Shown in pieces: positions 9,009 to 15,212 of a stretch of DNA of 15,212 nt. Both the position numbers and the translations under genes were made by a program. Numbering within the stretch: the stretch's first letter is position 1; every line of letters begins with the position of its first letter. The DNA is taken from NCBI GenBank assembly GCA_937890045.1, contig CALBXV010000635.1, positions 1 to 15,212 on the forward strand, written 5' to 3'. Source of the stretch: an uncultured archaeon. GTDB taxonomy: Archaea > Thermoproteota > Nitrososphaeria > Nitrososphaerales > CALBXV01. The notes below the pieces were generated by a model. That model did not search any database and was not told the origin of the DNA. It was given only the letters and a program-made list of their open reading frames with translations.

Positions 9009-11689
9009 TGGCTAAGACTGTATGTATTCCAGTAGATGAGCAACAAGGAAAAGAACATGATGCTTATATTAAGTTAGCAGAAGAGTTTTGGAAGATACCA
9101 GCGGTTCGACAACTTGGTAATCAGAGTATTGGTTTTTGGAAAACAATGGTTTATACAGCTACAAGGGGAGAGATTCCTGAAGATGGAATACCAAGAGCTG
9201 AGCAACTTAAAATTATGAGAAAGATAATGGATAGGGATGTTAAAAAATTATCTAAAACACGTGGAGGGTTAGCAAAAGCTCTTTATCTTCCTGATGAGCT
9301 TTATGGTGATATGCCTTCTACTAAAAAGTGGTTTGAAAGTGTTACTGCAGCTGCTAGTGATTATAAAGGGAATACAGAGTATTTCAATTCTCAATTAAGA
9401 GATATATATACATTACTAAGAGAAGCTTCTTACAAAGAGGGATCAAAACCTTTTCTTGAAAGATTTTCTGCGAAAGCCAAGCCAAAAGCACAAAAGAAGA
9501 TAGAAGCTTTGTATAAACAATATAATAAACTCAAAAGAGCAGGAAAGTATATTGAAGCAGACCAAATGTATACAGATAAGATAGTTAGTTTCTTAAAAGA
9601 AGGAGAGGGTCAAATATTTGCTGATTTCCATACTCTTGCATCTGCGACTAAAGCAGATTGGGCTAATTTGAAAAAAACTGGTGGACCTGTAGTTGCTGCC
9701 GCTGCTATTTGGAGAGAAAAGATTCAACCACATGGACAGAAAATGATGATACAGGGATTATATCACTATCGAAATGGATTAAAGAGTGCTTCAAACCGAC
9801 TGAGTGATTTCACAAAATATGAACCTACGCTAAATGTTTTAGATTCTATTATTAAACGCTACGAAAGTGGTGAACTTCAAAAAGATGGGTATTTCCCTGT
9901 ATTGGCTCTTGATGTAATGCCATCATTGGCAGAAGCAACTAAGTTTTTATTTCATGGTAAGGGTGAAGCTGATTTTAATAAAGGAGCTGGTATTGTAAGT
10001 GAGTTAGAAAATGTATTGAATAAAAATATATATACTAATAGGCATCTAAAAGAAACTTCAGATACGAATGATCGAATTAGTTATAATGTTATTCCAATTA
10101 TGGACTCATTTGCTAGGAGTGCCACTAGATTTAATTTTGTTGCATATAATACTAATAGATATATAGAAGCTATTAAGGATTTAGAAGCAATAATGCGTAA
10201 CGATGGTAGTGGACCTCTAGATGCGAAGCTTACAGCTATGCAGGGACTGATGTCTGATACCTATTCTATGATAACTGGAGAAAAGACTCAAAGTGACAGC
10301 TCAGCAGCTAATTTTACCAGAGCTATTACTGCATGGCAATTTGTTAGTAAGCTAGGATTAAACATAAGAGGTGCTGCTAGGAACGCTACTCAGAGCTTAC
10401 TTAACTGGGTATGGTTTGGAAAGAAGGGTATGTCAGAAGTTGGGCTGATGATGAAAAATCAGGATATGAAACAAAGAGTAGATGCTGGTCTTTCTGATAA
10501 TGGTATTTTGTTTCCACAAATACAAGAAATCTATTTTGAGGATTTTGCACCAAAAGTTGGTTATAATGAGTCAACAAGAACTTATCAAGAAAAACTTGAT
10601 CTTAGTGTGAGTGACCACTTGGTTGATAAAATGACTAAGATAGCCGCAAAACTTGGGAGACCTATGCAGTGGGTGGAAAACCAAATAAATCGAAGGTATA
10701 CTTATCAACTGGGATATGCACTTCAATGGAAGGGGGATCAGAATAGGCTTGGTGGATTATATAAGAAATTTGATAGGGCAGAAACACGTAAGTTAAAGCG
10801 TGAAGGAAAAGGACAAACATTAGAAGGTCTTAAAGAAATTGAGGCAACAATATTTAAGAAGGGTGATTCAAATGAATATGAAAGACGGTTTGAAGAGTTT
10901 CGGAGATTAAGAGCAAATAGGTCAGGGAACGCTGCTGTTAAGGATTTACATTTTGATTATGCGATGACTGCTAAATCAAAAGTTCTTACAACAAAAGTAG
11001 GTAGTGTTCTTGGTCAGTTCCAACACTATGGGATTAACTTCTATAATCTTCAGAGAAAAATAATAAGAGATGGTAAAGACGATGTTTTTTCATCTCAATG
11101 GAATGGGGACGCGGCCTGGAGAATGTATAGATTAGGATTATTGTATTCTACAATTTATGGTTTATTCTCACCTATGTTAAATGCAGATATTGGTAATCTT
11201 ATTCAAAATGATACATTAGAGAGAATAGCAAGTTATCATGATGCAGTACAATCGGATGATCCTGAAGCACAAAAACGTGCCTTTCATGGCAAAGGAGTTG
11301 TATTAGGTAGTGTTGGTGGTCCATTCATAGCTGATATGACTACAGTGGGTAATCTTACTGGTTTGTATGAAATGGATGAAGATGGATTTTTAGCATACTT
11401 AATGGGCTATCAGGATATGGCAGATTTAAGTGGTAGCGATAAAATGAGAGAACTGGTAAGAACTCTTAATGTTCAAATGGCTCGTACTCTTTATACTACT
11501 ATTCCTAAATGGAGAAGTGGGGCACAGATTGGAACACTTATACAAGGTGAATTAGGATTATTTCCGACTAAGGAAGTTCGTAAACAAAGAGAAACATTGG
11601 GTATTGCAGAAGCAAAAAGACCCAAAAGAAAAGCCTCACCAACTAGTGATGAGGCCGTTCTTCGTTCCCTTGACCTACTTAGGACGTAG
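9008..11689 (+). CDS. Large internal virion / polyvalent-type phage protein
   Basis: This 893-aa protein begins MAKTVCIPVDEQQ, chosen over an ATG three codons earlier because of the AAGGAGG at 8991-8997. It is mostly predicted helical. A Lys-rich segment that may form a coiled coil spans about 154-186. Residues 447-462 read SKLGLNIRGAARNATQ, a pattern I associate with C-terminal regions of giant phage 'large polyvalent' proteins (a hydrophobic residue, then LN, then RN-x-TQ). Hydrophobic stretches follow at about 706-729 (LLYSTIYGLF) and 760-784 (VVLGSVGGPFIAD). The tail ends LFPTKEVRKQR plus a basic terminus. No enzyme motif is visible. The start overlaps the giant gene's stop by one base, so the two are translationally coupled and probably made in a fixed ratio, as expected for co-packaged ejection proteins. 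The exact family and role are inferred. The last 11 bases overlap the convergent minus-strand gene. Confidence 0.75.
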   Translation: MAKTVCIPVDEQQGKEHDAYIKLAEEFWKIPAVRQLGNQSIGFWKTMVYTATRGEIPEDGIPRAEQLKIMRKIMDRDVKKLSKTRGGLAKALYLPDELYGDMPSTKKWFESVTAAASDYKGNTEYFNSQLRDIYTLLREASYKEGSKPFLERFSAKAKPKAQKKIEALYKQYNKLKRAGKYIEADQMYTDKIVSFLKEGEGQIFADFHTLASATKADWANLKKTGGPVVAAAAIWREKIQPHGQKMMIQGLYHYRNGLKSASNRLSDFTKYEPTLNVLDSIIKRYESGELQKDGYFPVLALDVMPSLAEATKFLFHGKGEADFNKGAGIVSELENVLNKNIYTNRHLKETSDTNDRISYNVIPIMDSFARSATRFNFVAYNTNRYIEAIKDLEAIMRNDGSGPLDAKLTAMQGLMSDTYSMITGEKTQSDSSAANFTRAITAWQFVSKLGLNIRGAARNATQSLLNWVWFGKKGMSEVGLMMKNQDMKQRVDAGLSDNGILFPQIQEIYFEDFAPKVGYNESTRTYQEKLDLSVSDHLVDKMTKIAAKLGRPMQWVENQINRRYTYQLGYALQWKGDQNRLGGLYKKFDRAETRKLKREGKGQTLEGLKEIEATIFKKGDSNEYERRFEEFRRLRANRSGNAAVKDLHFDYAMTAKSKVLTTKVGSVLGQFQHYGINFYNLQRKIIRDGKDDVFSSQWNGDAAWRMYRLGLLYSTIYGLFSPMLNADIGNLIQNDTLERIASYHDAVQSDDPEAQKRAFHGKGVVLGSVGGPFIADMTTVGNLTGLYEMDEDGFLAYLMGYQDMADLSGSDKMRELVRTLNVQMARTLYTTIPKWRSGAQIGTLIQGELGLFPTKEVRKQRETLGIAEAKRPKRKASPTSDEAVLRSLDLLRT

Positions 11690-11873
11690 TCCAATCTTTG
11701 TAGTTTTCTCTATATTCTTTACTTAATTCAAATTCCTCGTCTAATTCTCCATCACGTGGGGCTCCATATGCATTAAGAATATCTTCCATTTGTTTGATTT
11801 GTATTTCTGTTATTTTTAATCTTTTCCTCAGTAAGAATATTAGTTTTCTTTGTTCTTTAGTCCATTTTAGCAT
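11679..11873 (-). CDS. Small charged hypothetical protein (64 aa)
   Basis: This is the last gene of the minus-strand operon. The start at 11873 (MLKWTKEQRKL) is chosen because GAAGGGAG at 11889-11882 sits 8 bases upstream. An in-frame ATG at 11897 would add 8 residues but has no such site. The protein is highly charged: a basic N-terminal half (FLLRKRLKITEIQIKQMEDIL, predicted helix) and an acidic C-terminal half (DGELDEEFELSKEYRENYKD). I recognise no family. Its 5' end overlaps the 3' end of the RuvC-like gene by 17 bases, suggesting coupled translation, and its 3' end overlaps the convergent late gene by 11 bases. A DNA- or protein-binding accessory role with the resolvase is possible but not shown. 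Confidence 0.65.
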   Translation of the reverse strand: MLKWTKEQRKLIFLLRKRLKITEIQIKQMEDILNAYGAPRDGELDEEFELSKEYRENYKDWTTS

Positions 11874-12336
11874 CGTCTTTTCTCCCTTCGATAACATACA
11901 TTCCTAAACAAATAGCATCAGCGTCAGCAAGGGTAACTTTATGTTTTTTTCCTGCCCATTTCTGTGCCCTTCTTTTAAAGTATTTCTTACGTTTACTATA
12001 TTCTTTAGGTATCCTAACACCTACTACTTTTTGCCAAGCTTGAGGTGTTATCTGATGAACTTTTAAATTATTTGAAGCTAATATTCCCAACCATATTCCA
12101 AAGTTTTTACCAAAACTGAATGCTCCTCTTTCATATGGGCGTGACCACACCTTTTCAATGTATGCTTCAATATTGTGACCATATATAATATGTGATTTAT
12201 TTACCATGTGTCTTATTATATCTGCCATCTTTAATTCACTTCTATTATCAGGGCATTTTTCTGTATATAATAATTTATTATTTTCAAATAAAGCTACAGC
12301 TCCATTCCATCCTGGATCAACAGTTATTGTTAGCAT
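11857..12336 (-). CDS. ruvC: RuvC-like Holliday junction resolvase
   Basis: This 159-aa protein has the RNase H-fold layout of phage RuvC endonucleases, which cut branched DNA during replication, recombination or packaging. Motif I is TVDPGWNGAVAL, with catalytic Asp7. A second acidic motif is EAYIEKVWSRP (Glu57/Glu61, most likely Glu61). GKNFGIWLGIL at 76-86 and ITPQAWQKVVG at 96-106 match the conserved helix and strand of the family. VTLADADAICLGMY at 134-147 supplies the C-terminal Asp138/Asp140 pair. The length is typical. GGAG at 12347-12344 lies 7 bases before the ATG. The gene overlaps the upstream cysteine-rich gene by 7 bases and the downstream small gene by 17. Placement beside helicase and methyltransferase genes fits a replication/recombination operon. 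Confidence 0.88.
   Translation of the reverse strand: MLTITVDPGWNGAVALFENNKLLYTEKCPDNRSELKMADIIRHMVNKSHIIYGHNIEAYIEKVWSRPYERGAFSFGKNFGIWLGILASNNLKVHQITPQAWQKVVGVRIPKEYSKRKKYFKRRAQKWAGKKHKVTLADADAICLGMYVIEGRKDDAKMD
11882..11889 (-). promoter_or_regulatory. Ribosome binding site deciding the start of the 64-aa gene
   Basis: On the minus strand the sequence reads GAAGGGAG, followed by AAAAGACG and the ATG at 11873. The spacing is 8 bases. This favours the shorter 64-aa product over a 72-aa form starting at 11897. Confidence 0.65.
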
Positions 12337-12554
12337 ATAAATTCTCCATTAAATAATTCTACTAATTTAGAAACAATACTTTTATGCTTTCCATTATATC
12401 CTTCTACAGGTAGTTGATATTTACATCCAGTATCAATAACCTTGCAAGGTATTAGCTTTGGGTATCTGTGATTTCTTTTAATTACAAACCACATACAACT
12501 GTCTTTACTATAATATTTACAGCCAAGACAGCTGTGTGATTTGCTGGAGACCAT
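12330..12554 (-). CDS. Small cysteine-rich, probable metal-binding protein
   Basis: This 74-aa protein has cysteines at 9, 12, 20, 37, 44 and 74. The arrangement CLGCKYYSKDSC, later PC, then GCKYQ, suggests a small zinc-binding fold, with C9, C12, C37 and C44 as plausible ligands. It contains several basic residues (IKRNHRYPK) that could contact nucleic acid. I recognise no named family, although short phage proteins with a CxxCKYY start are familiar. The ATG lies 6 bases after the helicase stop with only a weak purine stretch (GAGAG, too close) as ribosome binding site, so expression probably depends on coupling to the helicase. Its stop overlaps the resolvase start. The function is unknown. 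Confidence 0.75.
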   Translation of the reverse strand: MVSSKSHSCLGCKYYSKDSCMWFVIKRNHRYPKLIPCKVIDTGCKYQLPVEGYNGKHKSIVSKLVELFNGEFIC

Positions 12555-12560
12555 CTCTCA

Positions 12561-13892
12561 TTATGTATATTGACTCATTATTTTTATTGCCTCTGTTCTA
12601 TCAAAGTATACACTACATTTATCACCATTAAATCCCAGGCTATAACTACCTAGAGAACCATATCTCGCTTTCTGACATATTATTTCTAGTTCATATGGAT
12701 CATTATCTCTATCGTCAACTGCATAAGGATAATAGACAAAGAACGCAGCTTCTGCTGTTTGTTCAATGACTCCACTTTCTGCAAAGTCTGATAGTTTTGG
12801 TCTTGGGTCTAATCTTCTTTCTATCTCTCTATTTAATTGTGATACTAATATTGCACTACAATTGATCTTCTTGCATATCCATTTATAATCTAACATTATA
12901 TCTTCAATTTCAAAACGTCTATCTTTTTGTACTTCCTTTTCTACTCTTATTAGTTGTATATAATCATCTAATATAACATCTGGTTTCTCTCTACTTATTT
13001 CTTTCATCGCATCTGCTAATGTTTTACAACTATCATGCATAATTAAGTTTTTATATTTTTCTCCAAGTTCTTCTTTCTTTAATGATATTTGAGCTATTTC
13101 TTTATCTATATTTTTTGCTTTTCTTATTTTCTCATAACTAAATTCCTGAAATTCCATTACTAATATTTTTTTCATCATTTCTATATTTGTCATTTCTCTG
13201 TTAAAAAGCATTACAGTGTAACCTTGTTCTAATAATCTTTTCACAATATTAATTACAAGGGTTGTTTTACCATGTCCAGGTCTTCCACCAATAACTGTAA
13301 CTTCACTTCTTGTCATTCCACCAGCTGCGTTATCTAATTGTTCAATACCATATGGAATTAGATTACTTCCAGTCTTTAATGTTTCAATCGTATTATTTAT
13401 AACATCTTCTGTTTCTACTTTTGAGCTTGGAGCAGATTCTTTGAGTTCTGCTATTAGTTTTTCATGTTGATGTAGTATTTCTATAACATCTTCTTTATCA
13501 TTAATACTTAGTGTATATAGTTTCTGCGCACTTTCTACTGTTAATCTTTGAATATATTTATACCAAATACTTTTAGCATAATATTCAACATTTGCAGTAG
13601 TTGGTACTCCATCTGCTAATCCAGTAAGGTAATAAGAATCTAAATATGATTCATCGTATTTATCTTTTAATTCCGTATAAATTGTTACTGTATCTATTGG
13701 TATATTTTCTTTATATAATTTCCCTATTGCGTTCCATACTGCTTTATGTCTTCTTGTATAAAATGCATTTGTTTCTTTTATCCAAGATTTAGCTTTTTCA
13801 TATATCTCTCCACCTTCTATTAAAATAGCACCAAGTACTGCTACTTCTGCTTCTTCATTACGGGGTAGAGCTTCCATCATTTTATTACCCAT
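12561..13892 (-). CDS. dnaB: Replicative DNA helicase, DnaB family
   Basis: This 443-aa hexameric-type helicase would unwind DNA at the phage replication fork. The N-terminal domain begins MEALPRNEEAEVAVLGAIL, the usual DnaB opening (primase-interacting helical domain). Walker A is GGRPGHGKTTL at 202-212 (K209, T210). Walker B is VILDDYIQL (D309/D310). The RecA-like motif SQLNREIERR starts at 351, followed by PKLSDFAESGVIEQ. KARYGSLG at 408-415 corresponds to the conserved KxRxGxxG loop. Length and domain order are those of full-length DnaB. The start at 13892 (MGNKMMEALP) is chosen because AGGAG at 13904-13900 is 7 bases upstream. A TTG at 13910 would extend the frame by 6 residues but would bury this site. 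The methyltransferase stop lies within the binding site, 10 bases before the ATG. No primase gene is seen in the window. Confidence 0.95.
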   Translation of the reverse strand: MGNKMMEALPRNEEAEVAVLGAILIEGGEIYEKAKSWIKETNAFYTRRHKAVWNAIGKLYKENIPIDTVTIYTELKDKYDESYLDSYYLTGLADGVPTTANVEYYAKSIWYKYIQRLTVESAQKLYTLSINDKEDVIEILHQHEKLIAELKESAPSSKVETEDVINNTIETLKTGSNLIPYGIEQLDNAAGGMTRSEVTVIGGRPGHGKTTLVINIVKRLLEQGYTVMLFNREMTNIEMMKKILVMEFQEFSYEKIRKAKNIDKEIAQISLKKEELGEKYKNLIMHDSCKTLADAMKEISREKPDVILDDYIQLIRVEKEVQKDRRFEIEDIMLDYKWICKKINCSAILVSQLNREIERRLDPRPKLSDFAESGVIEQTAEAAFFVYYPYAVDDRDNDPYELEIICQKARYGSLGSYSLGFNGDKCSVYFDRTEAIKIMSQYT

Positions 13893-13899
13893 TCTTAGT

Positions 13900-13904
13900 C
13901 TCCT
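13900..13904 (-). promoter_or_regulatory. Ribosome binding site deciding the dnaB start
   Basis: Minus-strand AGGAG is followed by ACTAAGA and the ATG at 13892, a spacing of 7. It overlaps the TAG stop of the upstream methyltransferase gene, a compact arrangement that favours reinitiation. Confidence 0.8.
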
Positions 13905-14736
13905 AATCAAACAGAGATTCTTGCATTCTCTGTGGTTCGTAGTTTGTAATTACAAGCTCTATCTTCATGTCTCTCTTGTGCAACTGTCCAGCATATATGA
14001 TTGGTATCTCTGTTATCTTGTAATCCCTATATAACTCTCGAACTTCTTCACGATTGTCGTAAGAAACCATGAATTTGCCCTTATTTGCGTGTATTTCGTT
14101 ACATATGTCACGTAGTGCTTTATGGTCATCCATGTTTAAAGAGTGGAAATAGTAATCTCCTCTTTCTCCTGCAACTATATATGGTGGATCGAGATACCAC
14201 ATATCATCTTCTTTAGGAGGATACTTCTCTAGTAATGTACGAAAGTCTAAGTTTTCTATCATTGTATTTTCTAGTATTTTTCTAGAAATCTTTAAGTCTT
14301 CAAGCATTTCTTTGTGCCATTCTTGTTCTTTGGATATTGCATTAAATACAGTATGATTAAATGCATTCTTTATTACATAATAATATTTAGCAGCTCTTAA
14401 AGGATCAGGTATATCTATATATTCAATAGTTTTTATTTCATTTTTAAAGTTATCAAACAGAGTTCTTGACTTTAACAAGTTTTCTGATTCTTTATAAAAC
14501 TCATCATAATTATCTATTATTGTAATATATAAGTTTATTAAATCGTTATGTAAATCATTTAAAACATTAAACTTTGATTTTCTTTTACGAAAAAACATAC
14601 TACCACCACCAAAAAACATTTCTATATATCTATTATGATTATCCCAAAGCATTGGGACTAATTTCCTGCTGAGTTCAAACTTTCCACCATAATAAGGAAT
14701 TACTACAGGGCAGTCTTTCCATCTAAAGTCAGCCAT
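13903..14736 (-). CDS. D12-class (Dam-like) adenine-N6 DNA methyltransferase
   Basis: This 277-aa enzyme probably transfers a methyl group from S-adenosylmethionine to adenine N6 in DNA. The N-terminal IPYYGGKFELSRKL (13-26) is the YxGGK motif of the D12 class. EMFFGGGSMFF (39-49) is motif I, the cofactor pocket. LNDLHNDLI (59-67) is the following acidic motif. WYLDPPYIV (180-188) holds the catalytic DPPY at 183-186. GKFMVSYDN near the C-terminus fits the later conserved strand. The start at 14736 (MADFRWKDC) is chosen over a GTG at 14757 because its ATG overlaps the upstream TGA (ATGGCTGA), typical of coupling; no good ribosome binding site is seen for either. No restriction endonuclease gene is adjacent, so it is probably a stand-alone phage methyltransferase used for self-protection or regulation. 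The target site cannot be read from sequence. Confidence 0.92.
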   Translation of the reverse strand: MADFRWKDCPVVIPYYGGKFELSRKLVPMLWDNHNRYIEMFFGGGSMFFRKRKSKFNVLNDLHNDLINLYITIIDNYDEFYKESENLLKSRTLFDNFKNEIKTIEYIDIPDPLRAAKYYYVIKNAFNHTVFNAISKEQEWHKEMLEDLKISRKILENTMIENLDFRTLLEKYPPKEDDMWYLDPPYIVAGERGDYYFHSLNMDDHKALRDICNEIHANKGKFMVSYDNREEVRELYRDYKITEIPIIYAGQLHKRDMKIELVITNYEPQRMQESLFD

Positions 14737-14914
14737 CGTTCTCAACAAGTGTGGCACTTAGACTATTACCATCTATTTCATTATGAGTATAAAAACATTC
14801 TATTTCCCATCCTTCACCACCGAGAATACGTTCTATTGCATCTAATTCATCATTTGCTTCAACATGCATGACTGCTTCATGAATTTCTGGGATACGTACT
14901 TCGTATACCTTCAT
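14729..14914 (-). CDS. Small acidic hypothetical protein (61 aa)
   Basis: This 61-aa protein begins MKVYEVRIPEIHEAVMHVEA. It has the beta-strand, beta-strand, acidic helix layout (VEANDELDAIERILGG, then GWEIECFY) common in very small phage proteins of unknown function. It is strongly acidic, which may hint at protein-protein interaction or DNA mimicry, but neither is shown. An excellent AGGAGGT at 14928-14922 lies 7 bases before the ATG, so this is a real and probably well-translated gene. Its last 8 bases overlap the methyltransferase start, so it likely drives methyltransferase translation by coupling. I recognise no named family. Confidence 0.8.
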   Translation of the reverse strand: MKVYEVRIPEIHEAVMHVEANDELDAIERILGGEGWEIECFYTHNEIDGNSLSATLVENDG

Positions 14915-14921
14915 TATATGT

Positions 14922-14928
14922 ACCTCCT
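14922..14928 (-). promoter_or_regulatory. Strong ribosome binding site for the 61-aa gene
   Basis: Minus-strand AGGAGGT is followed by ACATATA and then the ATG at 14914. It is a near-perfect Shine-Dalgarno sequence and overlaps the TAG stop (14929-14927) of the preceding small gene. Confidence 0.85.
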
Positions 14929-15136
14929 AACTTGATAGTTTATCTGCTTCTTGTTGTAGAAATTGTATAATAGTTCTACCTACTCCAAACTTACCTTCAT
15001 TCTTTATTTTTTCTTTCATTATAATTTTATATATATAGTCTTTTATAATCTTATTCTCTGTCTTTTTATTAATAGGGTCTTGCCATGTTGTTTCATATAT
15101 TATATTACAATCTTTTTCTTTACATTTTTTTATCAT
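14927..15136 (-). CDS. Small basic hypothetical protein (69 aa)
   Basis: This 69-aa protein begins MIKKCKEKDCNIIYET. A Cys5/Cys10 pair at the N-terminus precedes a lysine-rich middle (IIKDYIYKIIMKEKIKNEG) and a short C-terminal helix (GRTIIQFLQQEADKL). The basic charge and the helical C-terminus could suit nucleic-acid binding, but no helix-turn-helix or zinc finger is convincing and I recognise no family. AAGGAGG at 15152-15146 lies 9 bases before the ATG, supporting expression. It is the first complete gene of the minus-strand block in this window and ends within the next gene's ribosome binding site. Confidence 0.75.
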   Translation of the reverse strand: MIKKCKEKDCNIIYETTWQDPINKKTENKIIKDYIYKIIMKEKIKNEGKFGVGRTIIQFLQQEADKLSS

Positions 15137-15145
15137 CTTTTCTTT

Positions 15146-15152
15146 CCTCCTT
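15146..15152 (-). promoter_or_regulatory. Ribosome binding site of the first complete minus-strand gene
   Basis: Minus-strand AAGGAGG with a 9-base purine-rich spacer precedes the ATG at 15136. Farther upstream, 15153-15212 is a short AT-rich stretch. I see no convincing -35/-10 pair in it, so the operon promoter is either farther right or not of the host sigma-70 type. Confidence 0.75.
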
Positions 15153-15212
15153 TTTCTCCTATTTATTTTCTAACAATAAGAATGGTTAATGATTCCCTTG
15201 CCACAAGTTATA

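Noticed and set aside
11682..11692. Small inverted repeat GGAC-GTA-GTCC at the convergent junction as a terminator
   Set aside because: The stem is only 4 base pairs, the flanks do not extend it and there is no U-tract on either strand, so it is expected by chance.
13893..13910. TTG at 13910 as the helicase start
   Set aside because: The AGGAG at 13904-13900 would then be inside the coding region. It is ideally spaced for the ATG at 13892, which opens the canonical DnaB N-terminus.
14737..14757. GTG at 14757 as the methyltransferase start
   Set aside because: No binding site is seen, and the ATG at 14736 forms a typical overlap with the upstream TGA and begins just before the conserved YxGGK motif.
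15170..15211. Minus-strand tail of a preceding gene (13 residues ending NHSYC before TAG at 15172-15170)
   Set aside because: It is too short to judge. A second frame is also open to a TAA ending at 15186, so neither can be preferred.
1..15212. tRNA genes, CRISPR arrays, insertion sequences, long direct repeats or attachment sites
   Set aside because: None was seen by eye on either strand. The window is almost wholly coding with no non-coding gap over 100 bases.

Overview
The window looks like part of a lytic, tailed (probably podovirus-like) bacteriophage genome. It is AT-rich, almost entirely coding, uses the standard code (TAA, TAG and TGA all terminate plausible genes), and has no host-type metabolic genes, tRNAs, integrase or insertion sequence. 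Strong AGGAGG-type ribosome binding sites precede several genes, so the host translates with Shine-Dalgarno recognition.

Layout. Two gene blocks converge near 11,680. The plus-strand block (1-11,689) holds the tail of an unidentified basic protein, a giant 2,975-aa protein (81-9008), and an 893-aa protein (9008-11,689) whose start overlaps the giant gene's stop as TAATG. This is probably the late/virion block. The minus-strand block (15,136 down to 11,679) is a tight early/replication operon. It encodes two small orphan proteins, a D12-class adenine-N6 DNA methyltransferase, a DnaB-type replicative helicase, a small cysteine-rich protein, a RuvC-like junction resolvase and a short charged protein. 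Its genes overlap or abut by a few bases, and most starts are set by clear ribosome binding sites.

Main discovery candidate. Deep inside the giant protein there is a segment matching the catalytic loop of multisubunit-type (double-psi beta-barrel) RNA polymerases. It has an R-x-P at residues 2149-2151, an SI pair, a GF, a GN, and then GDYDID at 2188-2193, in the order and spacing of the bacterial beta-prime loop that ends in NADFDGD. About 450 residues earlier lies a lysine-bearing segment (K1688, K1704, K1733/K1734), in the place expected for the first, beta-like barrel. The N-terminal ~500 residues instead look like a phage internal-virion/ejection protein, with glycine-alanine-rich amphipathic or membrane-active stretches. 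The simplest reading is a single-chain virion-packaged RNA polymerase, comparable in concept to the crAss-like phage virion polymerase and the YonO-type polymerases, injected to transcribe early genes such as the minus-strand block. The 893-aa partner resembles large phage 'polyvalent'/internal virion proteins and may be co-packaged. These assignments rest on motif reading by eye; structure prediction or profile searches would decide them.
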